Assembly: GCF_003286915.1 (NCBI RefSeq)
Contig: NZ_QMFY01000008.1
Span: 62,001-126,000, forward strand
Direction: 5' to 3'
Origin: Pseudochryseolinea flava
GTDB taxonomy: Bacteria; Bacteroidota; Bacteroidia; Cytophagales; Cyclobacteriaceae
DNA: 64,000 nt
The position numbers and the translations under genes are program-made. Each line of letters starts with the position of its first letter. Positions within the stretch are counted from its first letter, which is position 1. Shown here piece after piece: positions 11,203-20,938 of this stretch. The notes beneath the pieces were generated by a model, which was not told the origin of the DNA, made no database searches, and worked only from the letters and a program-made list of their open reading frames with translations.

Positions 11203-11670
11203 ATGGGAAAGATAATTCTACTTCAATCGAAAGCGTCGTTTTTAAGTTACTTGCATGAACATGTGGCGCCACGTAGACTTCGCATTTTGCGACGATGGGA
11301 CTTTTGGACCGGTAAGGCCGACCCTGCGCGTACATTTGAAGGATCGGTTAAAAATGATTCATTCCGCATTCGCGAGAACCATAAAGTGATGAAGCGATCT
11401 TCTCCTGTGATGATCGCCAAAGTCAACGATCTTGGCAATAATAAAATAGAGGTTCGTTATCATTTCCTTATCGATAAAGAGACCCTCGCCTTTAGCCTTT
11501 TGTATGTGCTGATTTTTTCTGCAATTCTGATCGTCAAAGACGCGCGAGCCATCGCGTTTCTCATTATGATCCCTGCAATCATCGTGTTTCACTTGTTTGG
11601 ATTTTTCTTCAGTGTGATCACCTGTCGGAAACGATACTTGGAATTTTTGCGCGGTGCGGAGAAACAATAG
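11203..11670 (+). CDS. Small membrane protein, function unknown
   Basis: A 155-residue protein not recognised as a known family. The N-terminal half is basic and probably cytosolic (RRLRILRRWDFW; SFRIRENHKV). The C-terminal half carries two hydrophobic segments, about residues 90-110 (FSLLYVLIFSAILIVK) and 115-138 (IAFLIMIPAIIVFHLFGFFF), ending in a basic tail. A GTG at 11197 is an alternative start; the ATG at 11203 is preferred. The gene runs towards the convergent TonB-dependent receptor gene, with only 11 bases between the stops. Confidence 0.7.
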   Translation: MGKIILLQSKASFLSYLHEHVAPRRLRILRRWDFWTGKADPARTFEGSVKNDSFRIRENHKVMKRSSPVMIAKVNDLGNNKIEVRYHFLIDKETLAFSLLYVLIFSAILIVKDARAIAFLIMIPAIIVFHLFGFFFSVITCRKRYLEFLRGAEKQ

Positions 11671-11681
11671 CATGTCGCAGA

Positions 11682-14057
11682 TCAGTCTTCCATCATGTCT
11701 CCGCCATTATCTCCGTTTGCTTTTCGTTCTTTGTCCTTTACACGGTTCAGTCGGTATGTGAAAGTAATCGCAAACTGCCGTCCTCGGCGTTGTGAAGTAG
11801 ACGATGAATAGTATTCTGGAATGTCGGTTATCGATCGGCGAAGTCTCGTATTTAATAAGTCACGAACGTTTGCTGTCAATGTCCCTTTGCCTTTCAATAT
11901 GTCGCGTGAAGCTGCAAGATCTAAGGAGTATGAAGATCGTTGTTTTCCTTGCGTTGTGATACGCGGTGCATTGTAGTTGAACGACGCTTGAAATTCGAAA
12001 GCTTTTTGGAATGTGAGCTTTGACATCACACGACCATTCATGGTGTAGGTGTCGCTGTAAAGGGTCTCATCTTGATATTTTCCTTCCGTAATCGCGCGAT
12101 ACAGATTGGCATTCGTATTCACTTGCCACCACTTCGTTGGCGTTAGTGAAAGATTAAATTCAAAACCATAAGCATCTTGCGTGGCAAGGTTAACAGGAAT
12201 TATAAATGTCGTACCATCACTGTTCAGTTCATTGATTCGCTGGATAACACCTTTCCTTGCGCGGTAATAAAGTGACGATAGGATCGATCCACCCTCCCAG
12301 TTTAACAGATAGCTTGTTTCATAAGCATGCGTATATTCTGGATTCAAATTTGGATTTCCGACGAAGAACACCCGAGAATCTGTGAAGTTTGAAAAAGGAA
12401 GTAGGTCACGAAACTCAGGTCGGTTTATGCGATAACTGTAACTCAATTGGAAAGTACGATCGGGTGTAAATTCGTATCCGAGATTTACGCTTGGGAATAA
12501 ATTAAAATACTCGCGATGGTTGATGTCATTTGTTTCCGTGAGTTCCGTTTTAATATCAGAATATTCTCCACGAAGGCCGGCTTGCGCTGATACTTTGCCA
12601 AACTTATTACCCGCCATCACGTAGCCAGCATGTATTCGCTCGGTGTAAACCATGTTGTTGTTGAACGCAGGAAGCGAAGTCCATTCTCCGTCATTATCTT
12701 GATTTTCTAAAGCATAATCATTGTCCACTACACGTGTTGTCGTTTTTAAACCACTTTCAATCTTTCCACTGTTCCCAATCGGATGGATGTAATCGCTCTG
12801 AATAAGCCAGTTCTTTTCGCGAGAGTCATTGTCGCCACGTTGAATAATGGAAGTACCTTCGGTCGATTGTTGAAGATAGTTGGAATGTTCTGCATCAACG
12901 CTTTTGATATACTTATAATCTAATGTGAACTCGCGACCTTTTTGCTCAAACGTTTTTCGATAGTTGATTGAACCTTCTATGTTTTCTTCATCTTCTTCTT
13001 CTCGGTCTGTGCGGATTACAGTGTTGAAAAGTTGACCATTTTGGAAGTCGTTGTAAGTGAGTTTGGAATTGTTGACGCCGTCTGACCAATTGTATTGCAG
13101 TGATCCGGTGAGCGTATTAAAGTCGTTGATGTAGTAGTCAAGACCGCCGGTAATGTTGTGCGATAGTTCTTTGCTCCGTAAGTCGCCGTTTTGCGTATAG
13201 CTTGTATCGCTCGTCGGGAAATCTTGATATGACCGTGAGTATCCTTTTGTGCTGCGGTAACTCGCGCCGTAGCTTGAAAAGAAATTGATGTTTTTTTGTC
13301 GAACATTAATGGAATAAGAACCACCATATAATGCCGGTATCCCGCCCGTGAGGGTGAATGTACCGTTGATTCCGTTTGCTTTATTCTTTTTCAAAACGAT
13401 GTTGATGATACCGACTTCGCCTGCTGCATCGTAACGCGATGATGGATTGGTAATGACTTCCACGCGCTCAATCATATTACCTTGTAAGTTCTTCAATGCA
13501 TCCGGCGATCGAAGAATAAGTCCTGATGGTTTCCCATCGATGAGAATTCTTACATTTTCACTCCCACGTAAACTTACGGAGCCATCAACATCGACGCTCA
13601 CAGACGGGATATTGGATAACACATCGGATGCACTTCCGCCGGCGTTACTAAGATCTTGCCCGACGTTGAACACGCGCTTGTCGAGTTGCAGCTCCATTGA
13701 TGATTTCTGCGCGACGACTTCAACTTCATTAAGCAACTGGGGCGAAGATTGAAGTACGATGTTGCCCAGGTTGACATCTGCAGAAAGTGAAAGATTCCCT
13801 ATCGTTTTTTCTTGATAGGCAAGAAAAGTGACCTTGAGGTAGTACGATCCTGGCGTGGTATTTATTGTGAAACTTCCGGTTTCGTCAGATACGGTGCCTG
13901 TCACCAGTGCAGAGTCAAGGTTATAAAGCGCTGTGCTGGCGAATGGTACGGGTGTGTTTTGCTCGTCAGTAACAGTACCCTTGATGCTTATCTGCTGAGC
14001 AAGGAGAGAAACAGTCGAAAGAAGAACGATGATGATGGTAGGCAGAAGACGATTCAT
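11682..14057 (-). CDS. TonB-dependent outer-membrane receptor with carboxypeptidase-like domain
   Basis: A 791-residue outer-membrane protein. It has signal peptide MNRLLPTIIIVLLSTVSLLA, a CarboxypepD_reg-like beta-sandwich (about 22-105), a plug domain (about 115-225, with VLSNIPSVSVDVDGSVSLRG and IRILIDGKPSG-type motifs) and a large C-terminal beta-barrel of the OMP_b-brl_3 type ending in an aromatic-rich strand (QFAITFTYRL). It is shorter than SusC-type receptors and has no SusD partner. The substrate cannot be told from sequence. The gene is divergent from the LytTR regulator at 14397, with 339 bases between them. Confidence 0.88.
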   Translation of the reverse strand: MNRLLPTIIIVLLSTVSLLAQQISIKGTVTDEQNTPVPFASTALYNLDSALVTGTVSDETGSFTINTTPGSYYLKVTFLAYQEKTIGNLSLSADVNLGNIVLQSSPQLLNEVEVVAQKSSMELQLDKRVFNVGQDLSNAGGSASDVLSNIPSVSVDVDGSVSLRGSENVRILIDGKPSGLILRSPDALKNLQGNMIERVEVITNPSSRYDAAGEVGIINIVLKKNKANGINGTFTLTGGIPALYGGSYSINVRQKNINFFSSYGASYRSTKGYSRSYQDFPTSDTSYTQNGDLRSKELSHNITGGLDYYINDFNTLTGSLQYNWSDGVNNSKLTYNDFQNGQLFNTVIRTDREEEDEENIEGSINYRKTFEQKGREFTLDYKYIKSVDAEHSNYLQQSTEGTSIIQRGDNDSREKNWLIQSDYIHPIGNSGKIESGLKTTTRVVDNDYALENQDNDGEWTSLPAFNNNMVYTERIHAGYVMAGNKFGKVSAQAGLRGEYSDIKTELTETNDINHREYFNLFPSVNLGYEFTPDRTFQLSYSYRINRPEFRDLLPFSNFTDSRVFFVGNPNLNPEYTHAYETSYLLNWEGGSILSSLYYRARKGVIQRINELNSDGTTFIIPVNLATQDAYGFEFNLSLTPTKWWQVNTNANLYRAITEGKYQDETLYSDTYTMNGRVMSKLTFQKAFEFQASFNYNAPRITTQGKQRSSYSLDLAASRDILKGKGTLTANVRDLLNTRLRRSITDIPEYYSSSTSQRRGRQFAITFTYRLNRVKDKERKANGDNGGDMMED

Positions 14058-14396
14058 GGTGTAAAATTCTGGAAAACTTTTGGCTTTTTACCGCGCTACC
14101 ATCGCTTTTGATCAGGGGCAGCATGTTGTTGGTGCGGTGGAATCGCAAATGGCGGAAATATGGGCGCGTTCTCTACAATAAGAATATACAGTAGTCATGC
14201 AAGCAATGTGTGTTAAGTTTCTGTTAATAGTGGGCCGGTCTTAAAATTAGCTTTTGAGCAATTTTGCAATGTTTTATCAGTGCTATTTTAAAATTCATAC
14301 CACATACATTGAAGTTTGATAAATTCATTTAACTTCCGGATAACGTGAACATTGACCTCGTTTCCGGACCCAACCCGCACGGCTAACAAACAATAT
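14058..14396. other. Divergent intergenic region, TonB receptor / LytTR regulator
   Basis: An A+T-rich spacer of 339 bases between two divergent genes, so it should hold promoters for both. I see no convincing Bacteroidota promoter pair, operator palindrome, RNA gene or ORF here. Because LytTR proteins bind direct repeats near promoters, this is the natural place to look for binding sites of the neighbouring regulator. Confidence 0.5.
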
Positions 14397-15140
14397 ATGG
14401 TAAGAAGTATCATCGTCGATGACGAGATGAAAAGCCGCGAAAGTCTTAAGATCCTTCTTGAAGAATTTTGCGACAATGTTGAAGTGTTAGCCGTATGCCA
14501 AAACGTTTCTGAAGGTGTTGAAGCAATTCGGACGCAAAAACCAGATGTTGTGTTTTTAGATATTCAAATGCAGCGTGAAACCGGGTTCGATCTCTTGCTG
14601 CAAATTAAGCCCATCGATTTCGAAGTAATTTTTACAACAGCTTACACGGAGTACGCCATCAAGGCCTTCAAATTTTCGGCCATCGATTATCTGTTGAAAC
14701 CGATAAATATCGAAGAGCTGAAAAAATCCGTCGATAAGGTTGAAAAAAGATTGAATAGCAAGATCTCGGAACGTGTCGAGCAATTGATTCAAAATCTTCG
14801 CCCTGCAACAGCGCAAAATTTTAAATTGGCATTGCCGACTTCTGATGGGCTGATCTTCGTGAAAGTAGACGATATCATCTATTGTGAAGCTTCGAGTAAT
14901 TACACCGAAATCTATACAGTCGATGGTAAAAAACATTTGGTGAGCCGAACGCTCAAGGAATACGAAGACTTGCTGGTAGATCATAATTTTTTCAGAATAC
15001 ACAACTCGCATTTGATCAACCTGGGGTCAATTAAAAAATACGTTCGTGGCGAAGGCGGCTATGTGATCATGAGCAATGATAAGACGCTCGACGTTTCAAA
15101 ACGAAAGAAAGAGTCTTTTCTTAGCAAATTGGGTCACTGA
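14397..15140 (+). CDS. LytTR-family response regulator
   Basis: A 247-residue two-domain regulator. The N-terminal receiver (1-120) has acidic pair VDDE, phospho-acceptor D55 in VFLDIQMQRETG, and conserved T and K (TTAYTEY, YLLKP). A linker leads to a LytTR DNA-binding domain (about 145-245; IYCEASSNYTEIY, FFRIHNSHLINL, GGYVIMSN). The start at 14397 gives the receiver's first strand directly (MVRSIIVDDE); upstream in-frame extension looks non-coding. LytTR regulators usually pair with LytS-type kinases; none adjoins it, but one is at 24964. The downstream gene, a kinase-like protein, may be co-transcribed. Confidence 0.92.
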   Translation: MVRSIIVDDEMKSRESLKILLEEFCDNVEVLAVCQNVSEGVEAIRTQKPDVVFLDIQMQRETGFDLLLQIKPIDFEVIFTTAYTEYAIKAFKFSAIDYLLKPINIEELKKSVDKVEKRLNSKISERVEQLIQNLRPATAQNFKLALPTSDGLIFVKVDDIIYCEASSNYTEIYTVDGKKHLVSRTLKEYEDLLVDHNFFRIHNSHLINLGSIKKYVRGEGGYVIMSNDKTLDVSKRKKESFLSKLGH

Positions 15141-15263
15141 ATCAACAAAGCGATCGGTCGTAATCACGACCAAATTTCCGTCCACTCATTTTATCCTCCC
15201 ACTTAATCAAGCGCACTAAAAGCTGAGTGGCGTTCGCTTTACTTTTGAAGCAAAATTCAATGC

Positions 15264-16331
15264 ATGAGAAGGGATATCACACAAATGCTAATTCATAATG
15301 CAGATGTGCAGAAGCGTGTTGGTGGAATTTTTCCAGATTACGTTATCCTCGACAACCATTTTAACGTGTTGTCGATGAGTCAGAACGTTCTTCAGTCGAT
15401 TGGGTTCTCACTCGATGAAATTATTGGACAGCCGATTGCTACACTATCGCGGACATCTGACCTCAAAACCCAATTGGAGGAACGTCTTTCTGCTGGGTAT
15501 TTTGAAGATGTTCCGTTTGAAATTTTTACCCGCGCAAATGGAACGATGATCTATTCCATCTCGGGCTTTTATTTAGGATTGATTGCCGACATCAATGGCG
15601 TAATTGTACTGCGCTTTCGAAATCTCGATGAAATCAACTTAACTTATGAGAGACTCGAAGCGAGAACAGCGGAGATTGATCGCTTTGTATACCTGTCGGC
15701 ACATGCACTGCGCGGACCTCTTGCCACCATTAAAGGGCTCACAAATCTTGTTGATAAATGCGATGACCGACAAGAGATGCTTTTCTTATTGAATCAAATT
15801 AAAAGTTTCTCTGAAAAGTTAGACGATAAACTTCATCGGCTCATATACTTTGCAGAAGCCGACAAAGAAGAAGAGTCGTCGGTGGCCGCACTCGAACTCG
15901 ACTTTATCATCAATTCACTCAATTCTAGTCTACGTGATGCCGGCAGCGTCGATTTTCCTGTTCGATTGGAATGTATTAACGAAAATAGACTTGTTGCCCT
16001 CGATCATGGTGGCGCATTGCTTTCGCTACTTCGAAATGTTGCTTTATTTTTTGCACAGCTTCCCAAGAACGTCAATAATAAAATTGTCATCGACCTGCAT
16101 GCTGAAAACTGTGCACTCGAAGTGATGATGCGTGGCTCCAACTTTAATCTAACAGATTCAATCAAAGAGAAACTTCGAAATGTAAATTTTGGCTATTCGG
16201 AGATTCTTAATTTTCCAGAACTGATCAATTGTTATGCGGCGAAGAAGATCATGTTTAAGTTAAAGGGAAGCATTCAATTTATTTTGGCATCGGAAAGCGA
16301 GATTATTGTTCATATGACAATTCCACGTTAA
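15264..16331 (+). CDS. PAS protein with degenerate histidine-kinase core
   Basis: A 355-residue soluble protein: PAS domain (about 25-125), HisKA-like helical hairpin (about 128-200), and a region in the position of the ATP-binding domain. H148 is present in SAHALRGPL, but the acidic residue that normally follows the histidine is alanine. The C-terminal domain keeps the fold pattern (SLLRNVALFF where the N-box should be, MFKLKGSIQF, IIVHMTIP at the end) but lacks the N-box asparagine, the DxGxG G1 box and the GTGLGL G2 box. It is therefore probably catalytically inactive and may act as a phosphotransfer or scaffold partner. It lies 123 bases after the LytTR regulator. Confidence 0.75.
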   Translation: MRRDITQMLIHNADVQKRVGGIFPDYVILDNHFNVLSMSQNVLQSIGFSLDEIIGQPIATLSRTSDLKTQLEERLSAGYFEDVPFEIFTRANGTMIYSISGFYLGLIADINGVIVLRFRNLDEINLTYERLEARTAEIDRFVYLSAHALRGPLATIKGLTNLVDKCDDRQEMLFLLNQIKSFSEKLDDKLHRLIYFAEADKEEESSVAALELDFIINSLNSSLRDAGSVDFPVRLECINENRLVALDHGGALLSLLRNVALFFAQLPKNVNNKIVIDLHAENCALEVMMRGSNFNLTDSIKEKLRNVNFGYSEILNFPELINCYAAKKIMFKLKGSIQFILASESEIIVHMTIPR

Positions 16332-16348
16332 CCGTGAGGTGATCCCAT

Positions 16349-16399
16349 CGGCTCAAGGAATACAGCCACTTACTCAATGACGCTAATTTTTTAGGATAA
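16349..16399 (+). pseudogene. Short remnant resembling a LytTR domain
   Basis: Reading from 16349 in frame gives R-LKEYSHLLNDANFLG followed by TAA at 16397. This matches the intact LytTR protein's LKEYEDLLVDHNFFR (coded near 14953-14997). At nucleotide level the first 12 bases (CTCAAGGAATAC) and the AATTTTTT stretch are identical, and about 31 of 45 positions agree. It looks like the leftover of a duplicated regulator gene, but it is very short, so chance similarity cannot be excluded. Confidence 0.4.
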
Positions 16400-16419
16400 G
16401 GTAAGTGAAATTTGACGGT

Positions 16420-17283
16420 ATGAATCTCCGCGTAGCGGTAATGCTCTTGTTTATGCGTATGCCTTTGATGGCCTTTGCTCAGCAAGATACATCCATTCAA
16501 AAAGGGAGTTATCTCTATTACGGGCAGCCCTTGATCGAGGACAATGCAATGTTGATGGAGGAGGCTTTCAATCAGGAGACGGGAAAACATCAATTTATCT
16601 TCAATTATTTTCGGTCGGGTGACGCCACTGCTTACACGTTTACGCATGAAATTCCCCTCGGGAATCATCTGCATCAAATAAGTTACAGCATTCCCTTTGG
16701 TGTACTGCAGCATGAAGATTATTCGACGTCGGGATGGGATGACATACTGATCACTTACCGTCCGATGATTGCTGATAAATATGATTGGGCGCTTTTTATT
16801 CCAGGTGTTTCGATAGTTGTACCAACGGGAAACACTACACGCGGTATAGGCAATGGTGGCTGGGGAATTCTCGCTTCTATTGCGATGACGAAACGATTTA
16901 GTCAGACAATCACAACGCACTACAATATGAATGGCAGTTGGGTGCCGCGGGCGATGCTCTACATGTCGTCACAAAATGGCGACGCGGCAGGTGTTCGACA
17001 TCAATATCGAAGTGGAATGTTAGGAGCAAGTGTGGTGTGGCATTGCAGGCCGCAATTGAATCTGATGATGGAAAACCAATGTTTTTTCTCTGCCCGGGTT
17101 AAAGCAGAAGGTACGTTTGAACGAAATGTACAATACATTCTAAATCCGGGTGTTCGTTTTGCGCTCCATCATAAAAAAACACAGTTTGTTCCGGCGATCG
17201 GCATTCCGATATCGTTTGTCGACGGAGCCTTAGAGCAGGTGGGCGTGTTTCTCTACCTCTCCGTGGAGACGTCTCGTTATTAA
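16420..17283 (+). CDS. Secreted or outer-membrane protein, function unknown
   Basis: A 287-residue protein with signal peptide MNLRVAVMLLFMRMPLMAFA, cut before QQDTS. The mature part alternates polar and hydrophobic residues and is rich in aromatic residues and glycine (HQISYSIPFGVL, DDILITYRPMI, GRVRFALHH-type strands), as in small outer-membrane beta-barrels or transporter-like porins of about 12 strands. A GTG at 16405 is an alternative start; the ATG gives a better signal peptide. I do not recognise a specific family. It is followed by 176 bases of spacer before the chemosensory operon. Confidence 0.65.
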   Translation: MNLRVAVMLLFMRMPLMAFAQQDTSIQKGSYLYYGQPLIEDNAMLMEEAFNQETGKHQFIFNYFRSGDATAYTFTHEIPLGNHLHQISYSIPFGVLQHEDYSTSGWDDILITYRPMIADKYDWALFIPGVSIVVPTGNTTRGIGNGGWGILASIAMTKRFSQTITTHYNMNGSWVPRAMLYMSSQNGDAAGVRHQYRSGMLGASVVWHCRPQLNLMMENQCFFSARVKAEGTFERNVQYILNPGVRFALHHKKTQFVPAIGIPISFVDGALEQVGVFLYLSVETSRY

Positions 17284-17459
17284 ATCATCTCGTGAGCTGT
17301 GTTCATAATAAGTGAGAATACGGTAATTGTAGCAACGACTGAAGGTTACAAATCCAATCAATCCGAATACTCAACCGTTTCCGCCACCTAATCATTTGCC
17401 CTGTCATTGTCTGAGCACTCACTATAATTTCGAATGCATAACCACCATGGTACGCTTGC

Positions 17460-17849
17460 ATGAAAAAAACTATTCTCGTTGTTGATGATTTCACAAGTAT
17501 TCGCCACTTCGTTTGTGAGATGTTAGAGCGGAAAGGGTATCGGACACTTGGCGCTGCGAATGGCGATGAGGCATATAACGTACTTATCGCAAATGCAGAC
17601 ACGGTGAATCTTGTTCTCACAGATTACAATATGCCGGATTGTACAGGATATGATCTGTTGAAGAAGATAAAGAGTAATGTAAGTGTTGCACAGGTTCCTG
17701 TGATATTTCTGACGGCGGAGTTAAGCGTAGAAAAAATGAAAGCCGCACGCGAATCTGGTTTAACGGCGTGGATCAAGAAACCCTATCGTGCAGAGACTTT
17801 CTTCTCTGAAATAGAAAATGCATTGAGTCTTAAAACCATCAAACCATAA
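17460..17849 (+). CDS. Single-domain response regulator (CheY-like)
   Basis: A 129-residue receiver: acidic pair VVDDF, phospho-acceptor D55 in [14 protein letters not shown] in FLTAE and K in IKKPY. It opens the chemosensory operon, with the MCP gene starting 11 bases after its stop. It resembles the second CheY-like protein at 20572 (both have TDxNMP cores), so the operon has two candidate targets of CheA phosphorylation. One may carry the output and the other act as a phosphate sink, as is known from other chemotaxis systems (inference). Confidence 0.88.
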   Translation: MKKTILVVDDFTSIRHFVCEMLERKGYRTLGAANGDEAYNVLIANADTVNLVLTDYNMPDCTGYDLLKKIKSNVSVAQVPVIFLTAELSVEKMKAARESGLTAWIKKPYRAETFFSEIENALSLKTIKP

Positions 17850-17860
17850 ATTGTCACCCT

Positions 17861-20074
17861 ATGAACTTCACCTTATTTAATTTAAAAAAGATCAAGGGCA
17901 AGCTTCTTCTCGCATTTGGAGTTGTGCTTTTTCTTTCCAGTGTTCTTGCCGGCTGGGGCTATTACTCCATCAATCGCATCATGCAGATTAGGGCAATAGA
18001 GAAAGATTTCAAAAGCATCAATGAGTTAGCACTCAAAATGCGTAAGTCTGAAAAAGATTTTCTTTCGCGCGATACGCGGAATAAAGAGTTTATGGCTACT
18101 GGCAAAAGCAAGTATGCAACAGACATCGATAACATGTTGCATGAAGAAGATTCTCTCATTGCGTTATTGCTGGAAAGTAAATGGTCGGACAAACTTGATA
18201 TCAGAGAAGACCTCGTAGCATTGAATAAAGCGCTCTCTGATTACCATGTCGTGTTCGACAAGATTGTTGCGGCGTCATTAAAACGCGGTTTTGAAAACTA
18301 TGGTGATGAAGGGAAACTTCGCGCTGCGATACGTGAAGTAGAAAACTCAGACTATAAGATTGATCTTGTGAGCTTACTGACGCTTCGCCGAAATGAGAAA
18401 GATTTCTTTTTACGTAAAGACCTTTCGTACGTCGATAAATTCAATGCGGAGCTTAAAGATTTACGCGCGAGCTTAGGTAAAGGTGCACACGTACAAAGTA
18501 TTCTGGATAAACTGGCGGTGTATGAGAGCAGCTTTAATGACGTGGTGAAAGCAGAACAAACGATAGGGATGTCGGAGGAAGAAGGGTATATGGGAGAAAT
18601 GCGCGCCGCTATTTATCGCATCGAACCAATTCTATCTAAACTAGAAAATACCGTTGAGACACGAACACAAGAGATCACTTTTCAAACGGCGTGGACTTTT
18701 GCACTCGTCTTTTTAATTGAACTGATTTTAGGTATCGTATTGGCAATTCAGTTCTCGAAGAAACTTACCGATAGTATCCTACATGTAAGATCTGCAGCGG
18801 TTAAACTTTCAGAAGGAATAATTCCAGAACCATTGGAAATTAAGAGTGATGATGAACTTGGCGAGACGCAACAATCGGTGAACGATTTGATCGCGAGCTT
18901 GAAGGACAGTGTTGAAGTAGCCGATTTGGTTTCCAAAGGAAAAATTTGGAGTGCACAACAAGCAGCTAAAACGAACCTGAAAGATGGCGAGTTGGACAAC
19001 GCGCTCAAGAATATGATCAAGAAGCTTAATGAAATAGTGTTAGACATCACGAAAGGTGCAGAGGAGATTGCTTTTGGTTCGTATGAGATTAGTAAGAGTT
19101 CGCAGATTGTGGCGCAAGGTGCTACAGAACAAGCAAGTTCGTTGGAAGAAATTTCATCGTCAGTCGAGCAGATGGTGAGCAACATAAATCAGAATGCTGA
19201 TAACGCTACGCAAGCCGAGCATATGACGAAGGAAGCAGCAGAGAAAATGAAGCTGGTAAGAAATGCAACTGGCGCCACTTTCCAATCAATTCGTGATATC
19301 ACTGAAAAGATTGAGATCATTAACGAGATTGCTGATAAGACAAACCTTCTGGCTATTAATGCCGCAGTGGAAGCAGCTCGCGCTGGTGAACATGGAAAAG
19401 GTTTTGCGGTAGTAGCCAACGAAGTACGTAAGCTTGCAGAAAGAAGTCAGAAGTCTGCAGTGGAGATCATCGAGCTATCGAAAGCAACCATTCGCGAAGC
19501 CGAGAATTCTGGACACTTGTTGGATGAACTCGCTCCTGATGTTCAAAAATCATTCAATTTGGTGAGAGAAATCTCTTCGTCAAGCGCTGAGCAGCGTTCT
19601 GGTGCAGAACAGATTAACGCAGCATTGGCCCAACTCAACCAAGTAACGCAGCAAAACGCATCATCGTCTGAGGAACTTGCTTCGGCGTCGACAAACTTCA
19701 ATGTGCAGTCGGGTAAGTTGAAGTCTACGGTATCGTTCTTCAAGCTTGATAAAAAAGGGGAAGTCACCTATCAGCGCGAGCGAATCATCAGTCAGATCGA
19801 ACAACTCAAATCTATTCTTGACGAGACCGAGAAAGGATCGAATGGTAATGGTCATGGTAGCGAGAATGGCTACAGCGCACCGAAGAGTTCTGAGAAAGTT
19901 TCTTCTGCATCGAGTTCGAAACCGTCGTCACGTGTTAGATCGTTTGTTGTGCAGGACGAAGATTCGCAAGGTGGCCCGGCAATTCAGCTCGATGATTATG
20001 ATGGTGACTTCGAACCGATTCCGGATAAGTCACAGAGCGACAAGAGCGACGAGTCCGATACTTCATCTAAATAA
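17861..20074 (+). CDS. Methyl-accepting chemotaxis protein
   Basis: A 737-residue chemoreceptor. TM1 is at about 13-35; the large helical extracytoplasmic domain (about 36-272) has two copies of an R-K/N-x-E-K-D-F motif ([23 protein letters not shown]), suggesting the helical bimodular (HBM) sensor family. TM2 is at about 275-297, followed by HAMP (about 298-350) and a long cytoplasmic hairpin. The hairpin tip [33 protein letters not shown] is intact (about 485-517; only its key residues [16 protein letters not shown] need note). The C-terminal 70 residues are a Gly/Ser/Asp-rich tail ending SDESDTSSK, without the NWETF-type CheR-docking pentapeptide. It is the only receptor in the operon. Confidence 0.93.
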   Translation: MNFTLFNLKKIKGKLLLAFGVVLFLSSVLAGWGYYSINRIMQIRAIEKDFKSINELALKMRKSEKDFLSRDTRNKEFMATGKSKYATDIDNMLHEEDSLIALLLESKWSDKLDIREDLVALNKALSDYHVVFDKIVAASLKRGFENYGDEGKLRAAIREVENSDYKIDLVSLLTLRRNEKDFFLRKDLSYVDKFNAELKDLRASLGKGAHVQSILDKLAVYESSFNDVVKAEQTIGMSEEEGYMGEMRAAIYRIEPILSKLENTVETRTQEITFQTAWTFALVFLIELILGIVLAIQFSKKLTDSILHVRSAAVKLSEGIIPEPLEIKSDDELGETQQSVNDLIASLKDSVEVADLVSKGKIWSAQQAAKTNLKDGELDNALKNMIKKLNEIVLDITKGAEEIAFGSYEISKSSQIVAQGATEQASSLEEISSSVEQMVSNINQNADNATQAEHMTKEAAEKMKLVRNATGATFQSIRDITEKIEIINEIADKTNLLAINAAVEAARAGEHGKGFAVVANEVRKLAERSQKSAVEIIELSKATIREAENSGHLLDELAPDVQKSFNLVREISSSSAEQRSGAEQINAALAQLNQVTQQNASSSEELASASTNFNVQSGKLKSTVSFFKLDKKGEVTYQRERIISQIEQLKSILDETEKGSNGNGHGSENGYSAPKSSEKVSSASSSKPSSRVRSFVVQDEDSQGGPAIQLDDYDGDFEPIPDKSQSDKSDESDTSSK

Positions 20075-20085
20075 TAGAACGCGCC

Positions 20086-20541
20086 ATGAGGACCCAAATG
20101 CCTTGTCTGTTATTCTCACTGAACAAAGAGTTGTTCGGAATAGATGTTGAGAATGTTTTGCGTGTGATCAACCTTGAAAAGTTGATGAAGGTGCCAAAGT
20201 CGCCTGACTTTATTGCTGGCGCACTAAGCTTGGAGGGAAACGTGATTCCAGTTGTTGATTTAGGGAAGAAGATTGAGCTTGGGGCTACCACGATTGACAA
20301 ACGCACGAAGGTGATCATTCTGCAAGTACACCACGAAGATGATTCGATTGATGTTGGTGTATTGATCGATGAAGTACTCGACGTCGTTACCATCAACGAA
20401 TCAAAAGTATTACCACCCGTTTTGGACAAGATGGGATTCAATACACAAACGCTCGACGGAATGTATAAGATCGAAGAAGATTTTTATATGATTCTGAACG
20501 CAACGAAGGTGTTTGAAAAAGAGTTGGCCACCCTAGTGTAA
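20086..20541 (+). CDS. cheW: Chemotaxis coupling protein CheW
   Basis: A 151-residue CheW-domain protein (two five-stranded beta-barrels) that links the receptor to CheA. Motifs include CLLFSLNKELFGIDVENVLRV at the start (strand pair 1), the conserved FIAGALSLEGNVIPVVDL segment around residues 45-62, and VGVLIDEVLDVV near residue 95. Length is typical for CheW. It follows the MCP gene by 11 bases and precedes the CheY-like gene by 30 bases within one operon. Confidence 0.93.
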   Translation: MRTQMPCLLFSLNKELFGIDVENVLRVINLEKLMKVPKSPDFIAGALSLEGNVIPVVDLGKKIELGATTIDKRTKVIILQVHHEDDSIDVGVLIDEVLDVVTINESKVLPPVLDKMGFNTQTLDGMYKIEEDFYMILNATKVFEKELATLV

Positions 20542-20571
20542 AGTTATCAACCCATTCTTAATATAAAGAAC

Positions 20572-20937
20572 ATGAGCAAGAGTATAGTAGTAGCAGAAGA
20601 CTTTAACGTTTCCAGAAAGATCATCGTAAGCACCCTGGCAAAGGAAGGATATGTGGTGATGGAGGCTTCGGATGGCGCGGAAGCAGTGAACCTATTCGAT
20701 GGAAGAACAATCGACCTGCTAATTACAGATTTTAATATGCCTAATATGAACGGCGCCGAACTTATTCAAAAAGTTCGTGCGATCGATTCGTATTCTTACT
20801 TGCCGATTTTGCTGCTGACTACAGAGGTTCGTCAAGAGAAGATTCAACAAGCGATCGATGGGAATATTACCGCGATTGTAAAAAAACCTTTCGATACGAC
20901 AGAGTTTGTCAAGATCGTCAAAAAAGCCCTCCGCTAA
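20572..20937 (+). CDS. cheY: CheY-like response regulator
   Basis: A 121-residue stand-alone receiver with acidic residues AEDFN, phospho-acceptor D53 in LITDFNMPNMNG, T in LLTTEV and K in VKKPFD. One residue of the usual acidic pair is glutamate (A-E-D). It lies directly before cheA; its stop overlaps the spacing of the cheA start (one base between TAA and ATG), consistent with translational coupling and co-production with its kinase. Confidence 0.9.
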   Translation: MSKSIVVAEDFNVSRKIIVSTLAKEGYVVMEASDGAEAVNLFDGRTIDLLITDFNMPNMNGAELIQKVRAIDSYSYLPILLLTTEVRQEKIQQAIDGNITAIVKKPFDTTEFVKIVKKALR

Positions 20938-20938
20938 T

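Noticed and set aside
13812-14111. Frame opposite the 5' end of the TonB-dependent receptor gene
   Set aside because: It is antisense to a signal peptide and carboxypeptidase-like domain that are clearly coding.
15156-15171. Hairpin GGTCGT-AATC-ACGACC after the LytTR regulator
   Set aside because: Only six base pairs and no T run; too weak to call a terminator.
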